From the NCBI RefSeq assembly GCF_004341385.1, contig NZ_SLXE01000038.1, positions 1-18,966 on the forward strand: a DNA stretch of 18,966 bases. Reading direction: 5' to 3'. Positions 13,389 through 18,872 of this stretch are shown one piece after another; the first letter of the stretch is position 1, and the number at the start of each line of letters is the position of its first letter. The position numbers and the translations under genes are program-made. Under the pieces are notes generated by a model. It ran no database searches. It saw only the letters and a list, made by a program, of their open reading frames with translations, and had not been told where the DNA came from. This DNA is from Uruburuella suis. Its GTDB lineage: Bacteria > Pseudomonadota > Gammaproteobacteria > Burkholderiales > Neisseriaceae.

Positions 13389-13440
13389 AGGCCGTCTGAA
13401 AGCGTGTATACGCTTTCAGACGGCCTTTTTCAGACGGCCT
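13387..13440. terminator. Triple-DUS hairpin between katA and nfsA
   Basis: AAAGGCCGTCTGAAAGCGT, loop GTAT, and its exact 19-base complement (13387-13428) form the longest perfect stem in the window. A third DUS, TTCAGACGGCCT at 13429-13440, follows directly, so TTTTT sits on the plus-strand side. As nfsA ends at 13461 on the minus strand it can serve as its terminator, although the T-run favours rightward transcripts. The third DUS could pair with the first as an alternative fold. Confidence 0.75.
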
Positions 13441-13460
13441 TTAAAGCCTTTAAATCGGTA

Positions 13461-14204
13461 TTACTTTTTAACAAAGCCTTGTTGCTGCAAAAAAGGCAGG
13501 ATATCGGGGCGCACTTCGCGGCAGAGTGTGGCGCGGATTTGTGCTTCCCAATCCAAATCCAGATTGCTGCGGCGCTGATAATAATCTTTCACCACGGCAT
13601 TGTAGTGGGCAAAATCGGCCATGCTCATGGCTTCATATTGGTTTTCCGAAACCATGCAGCCCAAAGGCAGACGCGGGCGCGGCAGCGGGTCTTGATCGGG
13701 GTGACCCAGGCACATGCCGAAAAGCGGCATCACATATTCGGGCAAATCGAGCAATTCGGCCACGCGGCGCACATTGTTGCGCAGGCTGCCGATATACACG
13801 CCGCCCAGCCCCAGCGATTCGGCGGCCAGAATCATGTTTTGCGCCATAATGCCGGCATCAATGGCACCGATGAGCGCCACTTCGCTCCAGCCCACTTGGG
13901 CATCGGGCGCGATTTGCTTGTGTTTGGCAAAGTCCATGCAAAACACCAAAAATTCGGCGCAGGTTTCGATGTAGTGCTGGTCGGAGCCGACCGCGCGCAG
14001 GCTTTTGCGGATTTCGGGGTCGGTGATGCGCACGATGTGCACGGCCTGTAAAAAGCTGGAAGAAGAAGCGGCGCGGCCGGCTTCCAAAATGGCGGCGAGC
14101 TGCTCGGGCGCGATGGGCGCGCCGGTGAATTTGCGGATGGAGCGGTGGGCGAGCGCCGTTTGCAATACCGGTGCGCTTTGCAGCGGGGTGTGTTGCGGGT
14201 TCAT
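13461..14204 (-). CDS. nfsA: Oxygen-insensitive NADPH nitroreductase (NfsA type)
   Basis: A 247-residue FMN-dependent nitroreductase close to E. coli NfsA (240), which reduces nitroaromatics and quinones by two-electron steps with NADPH. Visible landmarks are HRSIRKFTGAPI (about 21-32, FMN phosphate binding), RAASSSSFLQA (about 49-59), DAGIMAQNMILAAESLGLGGVYIGSLRNN (about 115-143), LFGMCLGHP, and the C-terminal R-P-x-ILPFLQQQGF. AGGAAC upstream of the ATG supports the start. It lies downstream of wrbA on the same strand with a 72-base gap holding a DUS pair, so the two may be partly co-transcribed. The terminator side carries the triple-DUS hairpin. The physiological substrate is unknown; quinone or nitro compound defence is the family expectation. 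Confidence 0.93.
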   Translation of the reverse strand: MNPQHTPLQSAPVLQTALAHRSIRKFTGAPIAPEQLAAILEAGRAASSSSFLQAVHIVRITDPEIRKSLRAVGSDQHYIETCAEFLVFCMDFAKHKQIAPDAQVGWSEVALIGAIDAGIMAQNMILAAESLGLGGVYIGSLRNNVRRVAELLDLPEYVMPLFGMCLGHPDQDPLPRPRLPLGCMVSENQYEAMSMADFAHYNAVVKDYYQRRSNLDLDWEAQIRATLCREVRPDILPFLQQQGFVKK

Positions 14205-14223
14205 AAAGGTTCCTGTGTGGTGT

Positions 14224-14266
14224 TTCAGACGGCCTGATTGCCGACTGCCATCAGAGGCCGTCTGAA
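14224..14266. repeat. Inverted DUS pair between wrbA and nfsA
   Basis: TTCAGACGGCCT (14224-14235) and AGGCCGTCTGAA (14255-14266) make a 12-bp stem with a 19-base loop. There is no T-run on the minus strand, so termination between wrbA and nfsA would be weak at most. Confidence 0.7.
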
Positions 14267-14276
14267 AACATTTCGT

Positions 14277-14882
14277 TTAATCGGCCAGCTTTAAAGCCAG
14301 CTCTGCCAGCCTTTTGCCTTGGGCAAAGGCGATTTGCTGCTCGTCTTTACTCAAATCGGGTTTGCCCTCGCTGCCGGCGACGTGTGAAGCACCATAAGGT
14401 GTGCCGCCGCTGTGGGTGTGGCTGAGCGCGGCTTCGCTGAAGGGCACGCCGCTGATGAGCATGCCGTGGTGCAAGAGCGGCAGCATCATGGTGAGCAGGG
14501 TGGATTCTTGGCCGCCGTGCTGGCTGGCGGTGCTGGTGAACACCGTGGCGGGCTTGCCGATTAATTCGCCCGAGAGCCATTGGGCGATGGTGCCGTCGAG
14601 AAAATATTTCATGGCGGCGGCCATGTTGCCGAAGCGGGTGGGGCTGCCCAAGGCCAGCGCGGCGCAGTTTTTAAAATCGGCGGCGGTGGCATAAGGCGCG
14701 CCTTCGGCCGGAATGTCGGCGGCCACGGCTTCGCACACGGCAGACACTTTGGGCACGGTGCGCAACACGGCCTCGCAGCCGGCCACGCTGTTGATGCCGC
14801 GGGCGATTTCGCGCGCCAGATTGAGGGTGGCGCCGTGCTGGGTGTAGTAAAGCACAAGAATGGGCAGGCTTTTTTGGCTCAT
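14277..14882 (-). CDS. wrbA: NAD(P)H:quinone oxidoreductase, WrbA family
   Basis: A 201-residue flavodoxin-fold protein (E. coli WrbA is 198) that reduces quinones to hydroquinones with NAD(P)H, limiting one-electron redox cycling. The FMN phosphate loop is YYTQHGATLNLAREIARG (about residues 11-28). LGSPTRFGNMAAAMKYFLD (about 84-102) and TASQHGGQESTLLTMMLPL (about 122-140) are the other FMN-contact loops, and SGGTPYGASHVAG is the WrbA signature near 159. The start is at MSQKS (14882); a longer open frame upstream has unrelated residues and overlaps the divergent yihY gene. CGGAAAC before the ATG is a weak ribosome binding site. It lies head-to-head with yihY across 46 bases and upstream of nfsA, a second quinone/nitro reductase, which suggests a shared role in electrophile defence. 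Confidence 0.95.
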   Translation of the reverse strand: MSQKSLPILVLYYTQHGATLNLAREIARGINSVAGCEAVLRTVPKVSAVCEAVAADIPAEGAPYATAADFKNCAALALGSPTRFGNMAAAMKYFLDGTIAQWLSGELIGKPATVFTSTASQHGGQESTLLTMMLPLLHHGMLISGVPFSEAALSHTHSGGTPYGASHVAGSEGKPDLSKDEQQIAFAQGKRLAELALKLAD

Positions 14883-14928
14883 GGTTGGGTTTCCGTTACA
14901 ATAGGTTGATATCGAAAAAAGGAAGATT

Positions 14929-16185
14929 ATGCTGAATCTGGGCTGGTGGCAAGATTTGTGTCGCACGCGTTTTGCGGGGTTTATGGTGTTTTTGTGGAAA
15001 CGCTTCGATGAGGTGCGGGTGCCGCAAGTGTCGGCCAGCCTCACCTTTACCACGCTGCTGGCGCTGGTGCCGGTGCTCACGGTGACTTTGGTGGTGGTGT
15101 CGGCTTTTCCGATGTTTGACACGCTTTCTGATTCGTTTGTGCGCTTTATCAACCAAACCATCGTGCCGCAGGGCGCGGGGGTGTTGTTCGACTACATCAA
15201 TCAGTTTAAAGGCAAGGCCAGCAACCTTACCGCTATCGGCATTGTGATGCTGGTGGTGACTTCGCTGCTGTTGATCCGCACCATCGACCAAACCTTTAAC
15301 CGCATTTGGCGCGTGCAGAGCGAGCGACCGCTGTGGACGCAGTTTTTGGTGTATTGGGCGCTGCTCACTTTCGGCCCCTTGGCCATCGGCCTGAGCCTGA
15401 CGGCTTGGACATTGATGCTGCAGCAAAGCCGGGTGGATGAAATGTTTCCCTTTCTCACCGGCGTGTTGCGCACCGGCTCGTCGATTTTATTCAGCACGGT
15501 GATTTTGTGGCTGCTCTACCGGCTCGTGCCCAACCGCTATGTGCCCGCGCGCCAGGCGCTGGTGGGCGCGGCGGTAACGGCGGTGCTGCTGGAGGCCGCG
15601 CGCGCGCTTTTTGCCTGGTATATCGGCACGTTTAACAGCTACACGCTGATTTACGGCGCATTTGCGGCGATACCGGTGTTTTTGCTGTGGCTGAATTTAT
15701 TGTGGATGCTGGTGCTCACCGGCGCGGTGTTTACCGCTGCGCTGTCGTATTGGCAGGGCGAGGCTTTCCGCCGCCATTTGGGTACACAGGGGCGCTTTGA
15801 CGATGTGTTGAAAATCCTGCTGCTGCTCGATGATGCGCAGCCGCAAGGCCGTGCGCTGCTGGTGCAGGATTTTCGCAACCACATCAATATGGGCTACGAT
15901 GAATTGGGCGATTTGCTGGAAAAGCTGGCGCGCCACGGCTATGTGTATCAAGGGCGGCAAGGCTGGGTGTTGAAAACCAATGCCGCCAGCATCGAATTGG
16001 ATGATTTGTTTAAATTGTTTGTGTACCGCCCCGCGCACATCCAACAAGATTATGTGAACGATGCGGTGGAGCAGATTATGGCGCCGTGCCTCAACGCCAT
16101 GAACATCACCTTGGCCGATTTCAGCGTGCATGCCAAAAGCAGCCGTGAGGAAGGGGAAGGCCGCGGGGCGGCGGGTGACGGATAA
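14929..16185 (+). CDS. YihY/UPF0761 family inner-membrane protein
   Basis: A 418-residue member of the YihY (formerly RNase BN, BrkB-like) family. These are inner-membrane proteins of unresolved function; the old RNase BN label is not supported. About six hydrophobic segments are seen: near 46-64 (LLALVPVLTVTLVVVSAF), 98-115, 140-162, 184-202, 215-235 and 245-270 (IPVFLLWLNLLWMLVLTGA). ASLTFTTLLALVPVL is the family signature. After residue 280 comes a soluble domain of about 130 residues predicted to contain a winged-helix-like fold (DELGDLLEKLARHGYVYQGRQGW). AAGGAAG lies 6 bases before the ATG. It is divergent from wrbA and ends at an AT-DUS hairpin. The length agrees with neisserial homologues as I remember them (for example NMB0524). 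Confidence 0.9.
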   Translation: MLNLGWWQDLCRTRFAGFMVFLWKRFDEVRVPQVSASLTFTTLLALVPVLTVTLVVVSAFPMFDTLSDSFVRFINQTIVPQGAGVLFDYINQFKGKASNLTAIGIVMLVVTSLLLIRTIDQTFNRIWRVQSERPLWTQFLVYWALLTFGPLAIGLSLTAWTLMLQQSRVDEMFPFLTGVLRTGSSILFSTVILWLLYRLVPNRYVPARQALVGAAVTAVLLEAARALFAWYIGTFNSYTLIYGAFAAIPVFLLWLNLLWMLVLTGAVFTAALSYWQGEAFRRHLGTQGRFDDVLKILLLLDDAQPQGRALLVQDFRNHINMGYDELGDLLEKLARHGYVYQGRQGWVLKTNAASIELDDLFKLFVYRPAHIQQDYVNDAVEQIMAPCLNAMNITLADFSVHAKSSREEGEGRGAAGDG

Positions 16186-16245
16186 TAACGGTTGTTAAAA
16201 ATAGGCTTGTTGCGCTGTTTCGCTTTGAATGCAGAAAATAAAACG

Positions 16246-16275
16246 ATGCCGTCTGAAAAAAGTTTCAGACGGCAT
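16246..16275. terminator. Hairpin of two AT-DUS copies after yihY
   Basis: ATGCCGTCTGAAA, loop AAAG, TTTCAGACGGCAT. Both arms carry the ATGCCGTCTGAA form (AT-DUS of N. meningitidis and N. gonorrhoeae), and not the AGGCCGTCTGAA form used elsewhere in the window. It lies 60 bases after the yihY stop; the following TTTATG is a short T-tract. Confidence 0.75.
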
Positions 16276-16342
16276 TTATGCGTCATGTGTAGGATTACGC
16301 TTTGTTTGGACAAAGCTAATAGTACCTACGTTTGCTGCCGCA

Positions 16343-16390
16343 GGTACGCACACCGCCCAAAGGCGGCGTAATCGTACGCATGAAACCACG
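16343..16390. repeat. Short palindromic repeat, copy B
   Basis: It aligns with 5072-5119 over about 48 bases. Here the structure is cleaner: outer arms GTACG/CGTAC enclose an inner CCGCC, CAAA, GGCGG hairpin. It lies in the 268-base gap between the convergent yihY and lipoprotein genes. The remainder of that gap holds the two DUS hairpins and about 65 bases with no feature I can name. Confidence 0.55.
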
Positions 16391-16408
16391 AGCCTGCATA
16401 AAATACAA

Positions 16409-16437
16409 AGGCCGTCTGAAAAAGTTTCAGACGGCCT
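16409..16437 (-). terminator. DUS-pair hairpin after the OmpA-like lipoprotein gene
   Basis: AGGCCGTCTGAAA, loop AAG, TTTCAGACGGCCT form a perfect 13-bp stem 16 bases after the gene end. On the minus strand TTGTATTTTATG follows, a moderate T-tract. Confidence 0.7.
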
Positions 16438-16453
16438 CGGTGCATATGCCGGT

Positions 16454-17140
16454 TTATTGTTGCTGTTGCTGCTGCTGGGCAGCGCGTACGGCAGCTTGGT
16501 CGGGGTTGATCAAGATTTCAACGCGGCGGTTTTGGGCGCGGCCTTCGGGTGTGGCATTAGACGCAACCGGTTGGCGCGAGCCGTTGCCCACGGTGGTGAG
16601 GCGCGAAGTGGCCACGCCGCGCTGGTTGAGGTAGCCCGCCACCGATTGGGCGCGGCGCAGCGAGAGCGGATTGTTGATGGCATCAGAGCCGGTGTTGTCG
16701 GTGTTGCCGGCCACGGTTAAGGTGGTGTCGGGATATTGCACCAGCGTTTGCGCAGCTTTGGCCAGCGCATCTTGGGCAGCGGTGCTCAAAGCGGCGCTGT
16801 TGGTGGCAAAGGTGATGCTGTCGGGCATTACCAGCTTGATTTGGTTGCCTTCGCGCTGCACGTCCACGCCGGTGTTGGCCAGGCTTTCACGCAGCTTGTG
16901 CTCTTGATAATCCATATAGCCGCCGATGCCGGCACCCACCGCGCCGCAAGCCAGGGCAGAATTGCGCGCGCCTTTGCCGCCGTGGGTGAGCGCACCGATA
17001 ATGCCGCACACAGCCGCGCCGCCCAAGCCATACACGGCGGTTTTGCTGGCCTGCTGCTCGCCGGCGGCATTGGTGACGCAGCCGGTGAGTGCCAAAGAGG
17101 CTGCCATCACGGCCAAGGTTACGGGTTTGAACATTTTCAT
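16454..17140 (-). CDS. OmpA-domain lipoprotein with glycine-zipper segment (YiaD-like)
   Basis: A 228-residue outer-membrane lipoprotein. The signal peptide MKMFKPVTLAVMAASLALTGC ends in a lipobox (Leu18-Thr-Gly-Cys21). A Gly/Ala-rich glycine-zipper region covers about 37-75 (YGLGGAAVCGIIGA, GAVGAGIGGYMDYQE). A C-terminal OmpA-like peptidoglycan-binding domain covers about 100-218, with AGNTDNTGSDAINNPLSLRRA, whose Asp and Arg normally bind diaminopimelate, and GRAQNRRVEI. The tail is seven glutamines from mixed CAG/CAA codons. I chose the ATG at 17140 because it gives a proper signal peptide and has AAAGGA 8 bases upstream; an ATG at 17176 would bury it. The family tethers the outer membrane to peptidoglycan. 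The gene is monocistronic and convergent with yihY. Confidence 0.9.
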   Translation of the reverse strand: MKMFKPVTLAVMAASLALTGCVTNAAGEQQASKTAVYGLGGAAVCGIIGALTHGGKGARNSALACGAVGAGIGGYMDYQEHKLRESLANTGVDVQREGNQIKLVMPDSITFATNSAALSTAAQDALAKAAQTLVQYPDTTLTVAGNTDNTGSDAINNPLSLRRAQSVAGYLNQRGVATSRLTTVGNGSRQPVASNATPEGRAQNRRVEILINPDQAAVRAAQQQQQQQ

Positions 17141-17166
17141 GAAACATCCTTTCAAAGGTGTGGGCA

Positions 17167-17187
17167 AATCGGGCAAGCTGCCCGATT
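17167..17187 (-). promoter_or_regulatory. Stem-loop in the leader of the OmpA-like lipoprotein gene
   Basis: AATCGGGCA, three-base loop, TGCCCGATT: a perfect 9-bp stem 27-47 bases upstream of the ATG. It lies between a possible -10 (TATAGT on the minus strand, 17238-17233) and the ribosome binding site. No T-run follows, so it is not a terminator; mRNA stabilisation or a regulatory site are possibilities. Confidence 0.4.
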
Positions 17188-17281
17188 GTTCATAGTCAAC
17201 ATTTGCGCAATATCGCGCGTGTAACGTTTTTCACTATAGCCGACATTTTTCCCAAATAAAAGTTCGCTTAACCCGAAATTA

Positions 17282-17318
17282 CACAGGCCGTCTGAAAGGG
17301 GGTTTCAGACGGCCTGTG
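17282..17318. terminator. DUS-pair hairpin after the exonuclease III gene
   Basis: CACAGGCCGTCTGAAA, loop GGGGG (plus strand), and an exact 16-base complement. It lies 10 bases after the stop codon. The minus strand continues TAATTT, a weak T-tract. It is one of the most stable hairpins in the window. Confidence 0.6.
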
Positions 17319-17328
17319 GGCAAAAAGA

Positions 17329-18099
17329 TTAGAGCGCAAACTCAGCCCACACCGGCGCATGATCGCTGGGGCGCTCTTGCGCGCGCGCTTCATTATCCAC
17401 CTGAACATCTTGCAGTACATCGCGCATGGCGGCCGACACCAGAATATGGTCGATGCGCAGACCGAGTTTGCGTTGAAACATGGCGCCGCGATAGTCCCAC
17501 CAGGTGTACATCACCGCTGCGGGATGGATATGACGCAGGCCGTCGGTGAGACCCAGCGCAAGCAGATTTTGAAACCAGCCGCGCTCTTCGCTGGAACAGT
17601 GAATCTGCTCATGCCATTTTTCCGGGTCGTACACATCATTATCGGCCGGCGCAATATTGAAATCGCCCAAAAGCACTAATTTTTCGTGGCGGCTCATTTC
17701 ATCGCGGATAAAATCGGCCAGCGCGGCAAACCAGCGGCGTTTGTAATCGAATTTTTCACTGCCCAGCGCTTCGCCGTTAACACAATACACATCGACCACA
17801 CGCACACCGTTTACCGTGGCGGCAATTACCCGCCGTTGCGGGTCATCGGGCAGGCCGGGCAGGCCGGTGTGCACATCGGCCAATTTGTGTTTGCTGATAA
17901 TGGCCACGCCGTTATAGGTTTTCTGGCCGCTCCAAGCCGTGTGCCAGCCCGAGAGCTGGAAGGCGGCGGCGGGATATTTGTTTTGATCGAGCTTTAATTC
18001 CTGCAACACCAACACATCGGGTTGGTGTTGTTGCAGCCAGTCTTGCACTTGCGTCAGGCGCACATTGAGAGAATTGATGTTCCAGGTGGCGATTTTCAT
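17329..18099 (-). CDS. xth: Exodeoxyribonuclease III (AP endonuclease, xth family)
   Basis: A 256-residue metal-dependent nuclease of the ExoIII/APE family. It incises abasic sites and removes blocked 3' ends in base-excision repair, especially after oxidative damage. Landmarks match E. coli XthA: Asn7 in MKIATWNINS, Glu34 in LVLQELK, Tyr105 in VDVYCVNGE and Asp146/Asn148 in LLGDFNIAPADND. The region WDYRGAMFQRKLGLRIDHIL and the terminal SDHAPVW with catalytic Asp246-His247 also match. The start at 18099 is where family similarity begins; the longer open frame upstream is unrelated and contains a terminator and DUS. GGAA about 10 bases upstream is a weak site. It follows the arsR gene but a terminator separates them, so its own promoter is expected. 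In gonococcus and meningococcus two such enzymes exist; I cannot say which paralogue this is. Confidence 0.95.
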   Translation of the reverse strand: MKIATWNINSLNVRLTQVQDWLQQHQPDVLVLQELKLDQNKYPAAAFQLSGWHTAWSGQKTYNGVAIISKHKLADVHTGLPGLPDDPQRRVIAATVNGVRVVDVYCVNGEALGSEKFDYKRRWFAALADFIRDEMSRHEKLVLLGDFNIAPADNDVYDPEKWHEQIHCSSEERGWFQNLLALGLTDGLRHIHPAAVMYTWWDYRGAMFQRKLGLRIDHILVSAAMRDVLQDVQVDNEARAQERPSDHAPVWAEFAL

Positions 18100-18111
18100 G
18101 AAGATTCCGTC

Positions 18112-18147
18112 AAAATAAAAAAGGCCGCAGCATGTTTCAGACGGCCT
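18112..18147 (-). terminator. Intrinsic terminator between arsR and xth
   Basis: On the minus strand AGGCCG (18147-18142), a 14-base loop and CGGCCT (18127-18122), followed by TTTTTATTTTG. The left arm is the start of a DUS but the right arm is not. Stem length is only 6 bp, helped by the long T-tract. It lies 38 bases after the arsR stop and just before the xth start. Confidence 0.65.
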
Positions 18148-18185
18148 GAGCGGCTGCAACCATGCGGCAACCCTAATAAAAAAAT

Positions 18186-18515
18186 TTACTTTTCGCTGCT
18201 GCAATACAAATCATGCAGCGTGGCGATAATGGCTTCCAACTCTTTCGAGGTAAGCCGGTATTGCAGCACACGGTGATAGCGCGTGAATTCCACCACGCCG
18301 GCGCTGCGCAGCTTGGCCAAATGGTTGGACACCGCCGTTTGGTTGATGCCCACGGCTTCCACCAAATCGGTCACGTTTTTCTCGCTCTCCAGCAGCAGGC
18401 ACAAAATCATCAGCCGGTGCGGATGCGCAATCAATTTCAGCAGCGCCGCGGCTTTTTCGGTGTTTTTCAGCATCTCAGGCAGAGATATAGGGGCATGGAT
18501 ATTCATAAAAAGCAT
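18186..18515 (-). CDS. ArsR-family regulator of the BigR/SqrR/YgaV (persulfide-sensing) type
   Basis: A 109-residue winged-helix repressor of the ArsR/SmtB fold. The recognition helix region is about residues 47-70 (VTDLVEAVGINQTAVSNHLAKLRSAG), followed by the beta wing (VVEFTRYHRVLQYRL). No metal-binding ELCVCDL motif is present. Instead, single cysteines lie at 39 (RLMILCLL) and 105 (DLYCSSEK), 66 residues apart. BigR, SqrR and E. coli YgaV have a conserved cysteine pair in the same two helices with the same spacing, and these form a polysulfide bridge on exposure to sulfide or persulfide. That assignment is from family knowledge; no experiment is implied. A second in-frame ATG at codon 4 is an alternative start; neither has a strong ribosome binding site. 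It is divergent from a DUF2892 gene. Confidence 0.85.
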   Translation of the reverse strand: MLFMNIHAPISLPEMLKNTEKAAALLKLIAHPHRLMILCLLLESEKNVTDLVEAVGINQTAVSNHLAKLRSAGVVEFTRYHRVLQYRLTSKELEAIIATLHDLYCSSEK

Positions 18516-18550
18516 TGTAGATTCTTACGGCGCAAACGGCAATTGCTGTT

Positions 18551-18590
18551 TATGATATGAGAAGATTGTGCTATGATGAAAATGAAGATT
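18551..18590. repeat. Tandem operator-like direct repeat
   Basis: TATGATATGAGAAGATT (18551-18567) and TATGATGAAAATGAAGATT (18572-18590) share TATGAT and AAGATT blocks. They start 21 bases apart, close to two helical turns. They lie between the divergent arsR and DUF2892 genes, just upstream of the proposed -35 of the latter. Regulator binding is inference. Confidence 0.4.
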
Positions 18591-18618
18591 CAGACGGCCT
18601 ATCCGACTGAAATATAAT
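18589..18618 (+). promoter_or_regulatory. Candidate promoter of the DUF2892 gene
   Basis: TTCAGA (18589-18594, part of a DUS) is followed after 18 bases by a perfect TATAAT (18613-18618), 27 bases before the ATG at 18646. The -35 matches the consensus at four of six positions. Confidence 0.5.
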
Positions 18619-18645
18619 GAATAATCAACCGGAAAGGAGAGAGGC

Positions 18646-18840
18646 ATGGGCTGCAAAAATGTAGGCACAATCGACCGCATCATCCGCATCGTGATCGGCT
18701 TGCTGCTGATTTCGCTGGTGTTTACCGGGCCTGAAACCATGTGGGGCTGGCTGGGCTTGCCCTTGCTTATCAGCGGCTTGTTCGGCTGGTGCGGGGTTTA
18801 CAGCCTGATGAAGGTAGACACCTGCCGCAAAAGCAAATAA
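18646..18840 (+). CDS. DUF2892 (YgaP-like) inner-membrane protein
   Basis: A 64-residue protein of the DUF2892 family. N-terminal MGCKNVGTIDRIIRIVIG fits the family start 'NVGxxDRxIRxxxG'. Two hydrophobic helices follow (about 14-27, then 33-53), and a cysteine in LFGWCGVYSLMKVDTC matches the usual 'GWCPLY' position. The domain forms the membrane part of E. coli YgaP, where it follows a rhodanese domain; here it stands alone. AAAGGAG about 9 bases upstream and a near-consensus promoter support it. It is divergent from a YgaV-like regulator, mirroring the E. coli ygaV-ygaP association, so a role in reactive-sulfur handling is inferred. The biochemical activity of stand-alone DUF2892 proteins is unknown to me. 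Confidence 0.88.
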   Translation: MGCKNVGTIDRIIRIVIGLLLISLVFTGPETMWGWLGLPLLISGLFGWCGVYSLMKVDTCRKSK

Positions 18841-18854
18841 CGCAAACTGATTGC

Positions 18855-18866
18855 AGAGGCCGTCTG
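18855..18866 (+). repeat. AG-DUS between the DUF2892 gene and the IS end
   Basis: One full AGGCCGTCTGAA, unpaired, 15 bases after the DUF2892 stop and 7 bases before the IS3-like terminus. No terminator is seen before the IS. Confidence 0.9.
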
Positions 18867-18872
18867 AACGCT

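Noticed and set aside
16454..16480. CAG/CAA repeat at the end of the OmpA-like gene as a phase-variable microsatellite
   Set aside because: The codons are mixed and the tract is short, so slippage would be slow and, with triplets, would change length but not frame.
17298..17302. GGGGG run as a slippage-prone tract
   Set aside because: It is only the loop of a DUS hairpin outside any gene, so variation would have no coding effect.
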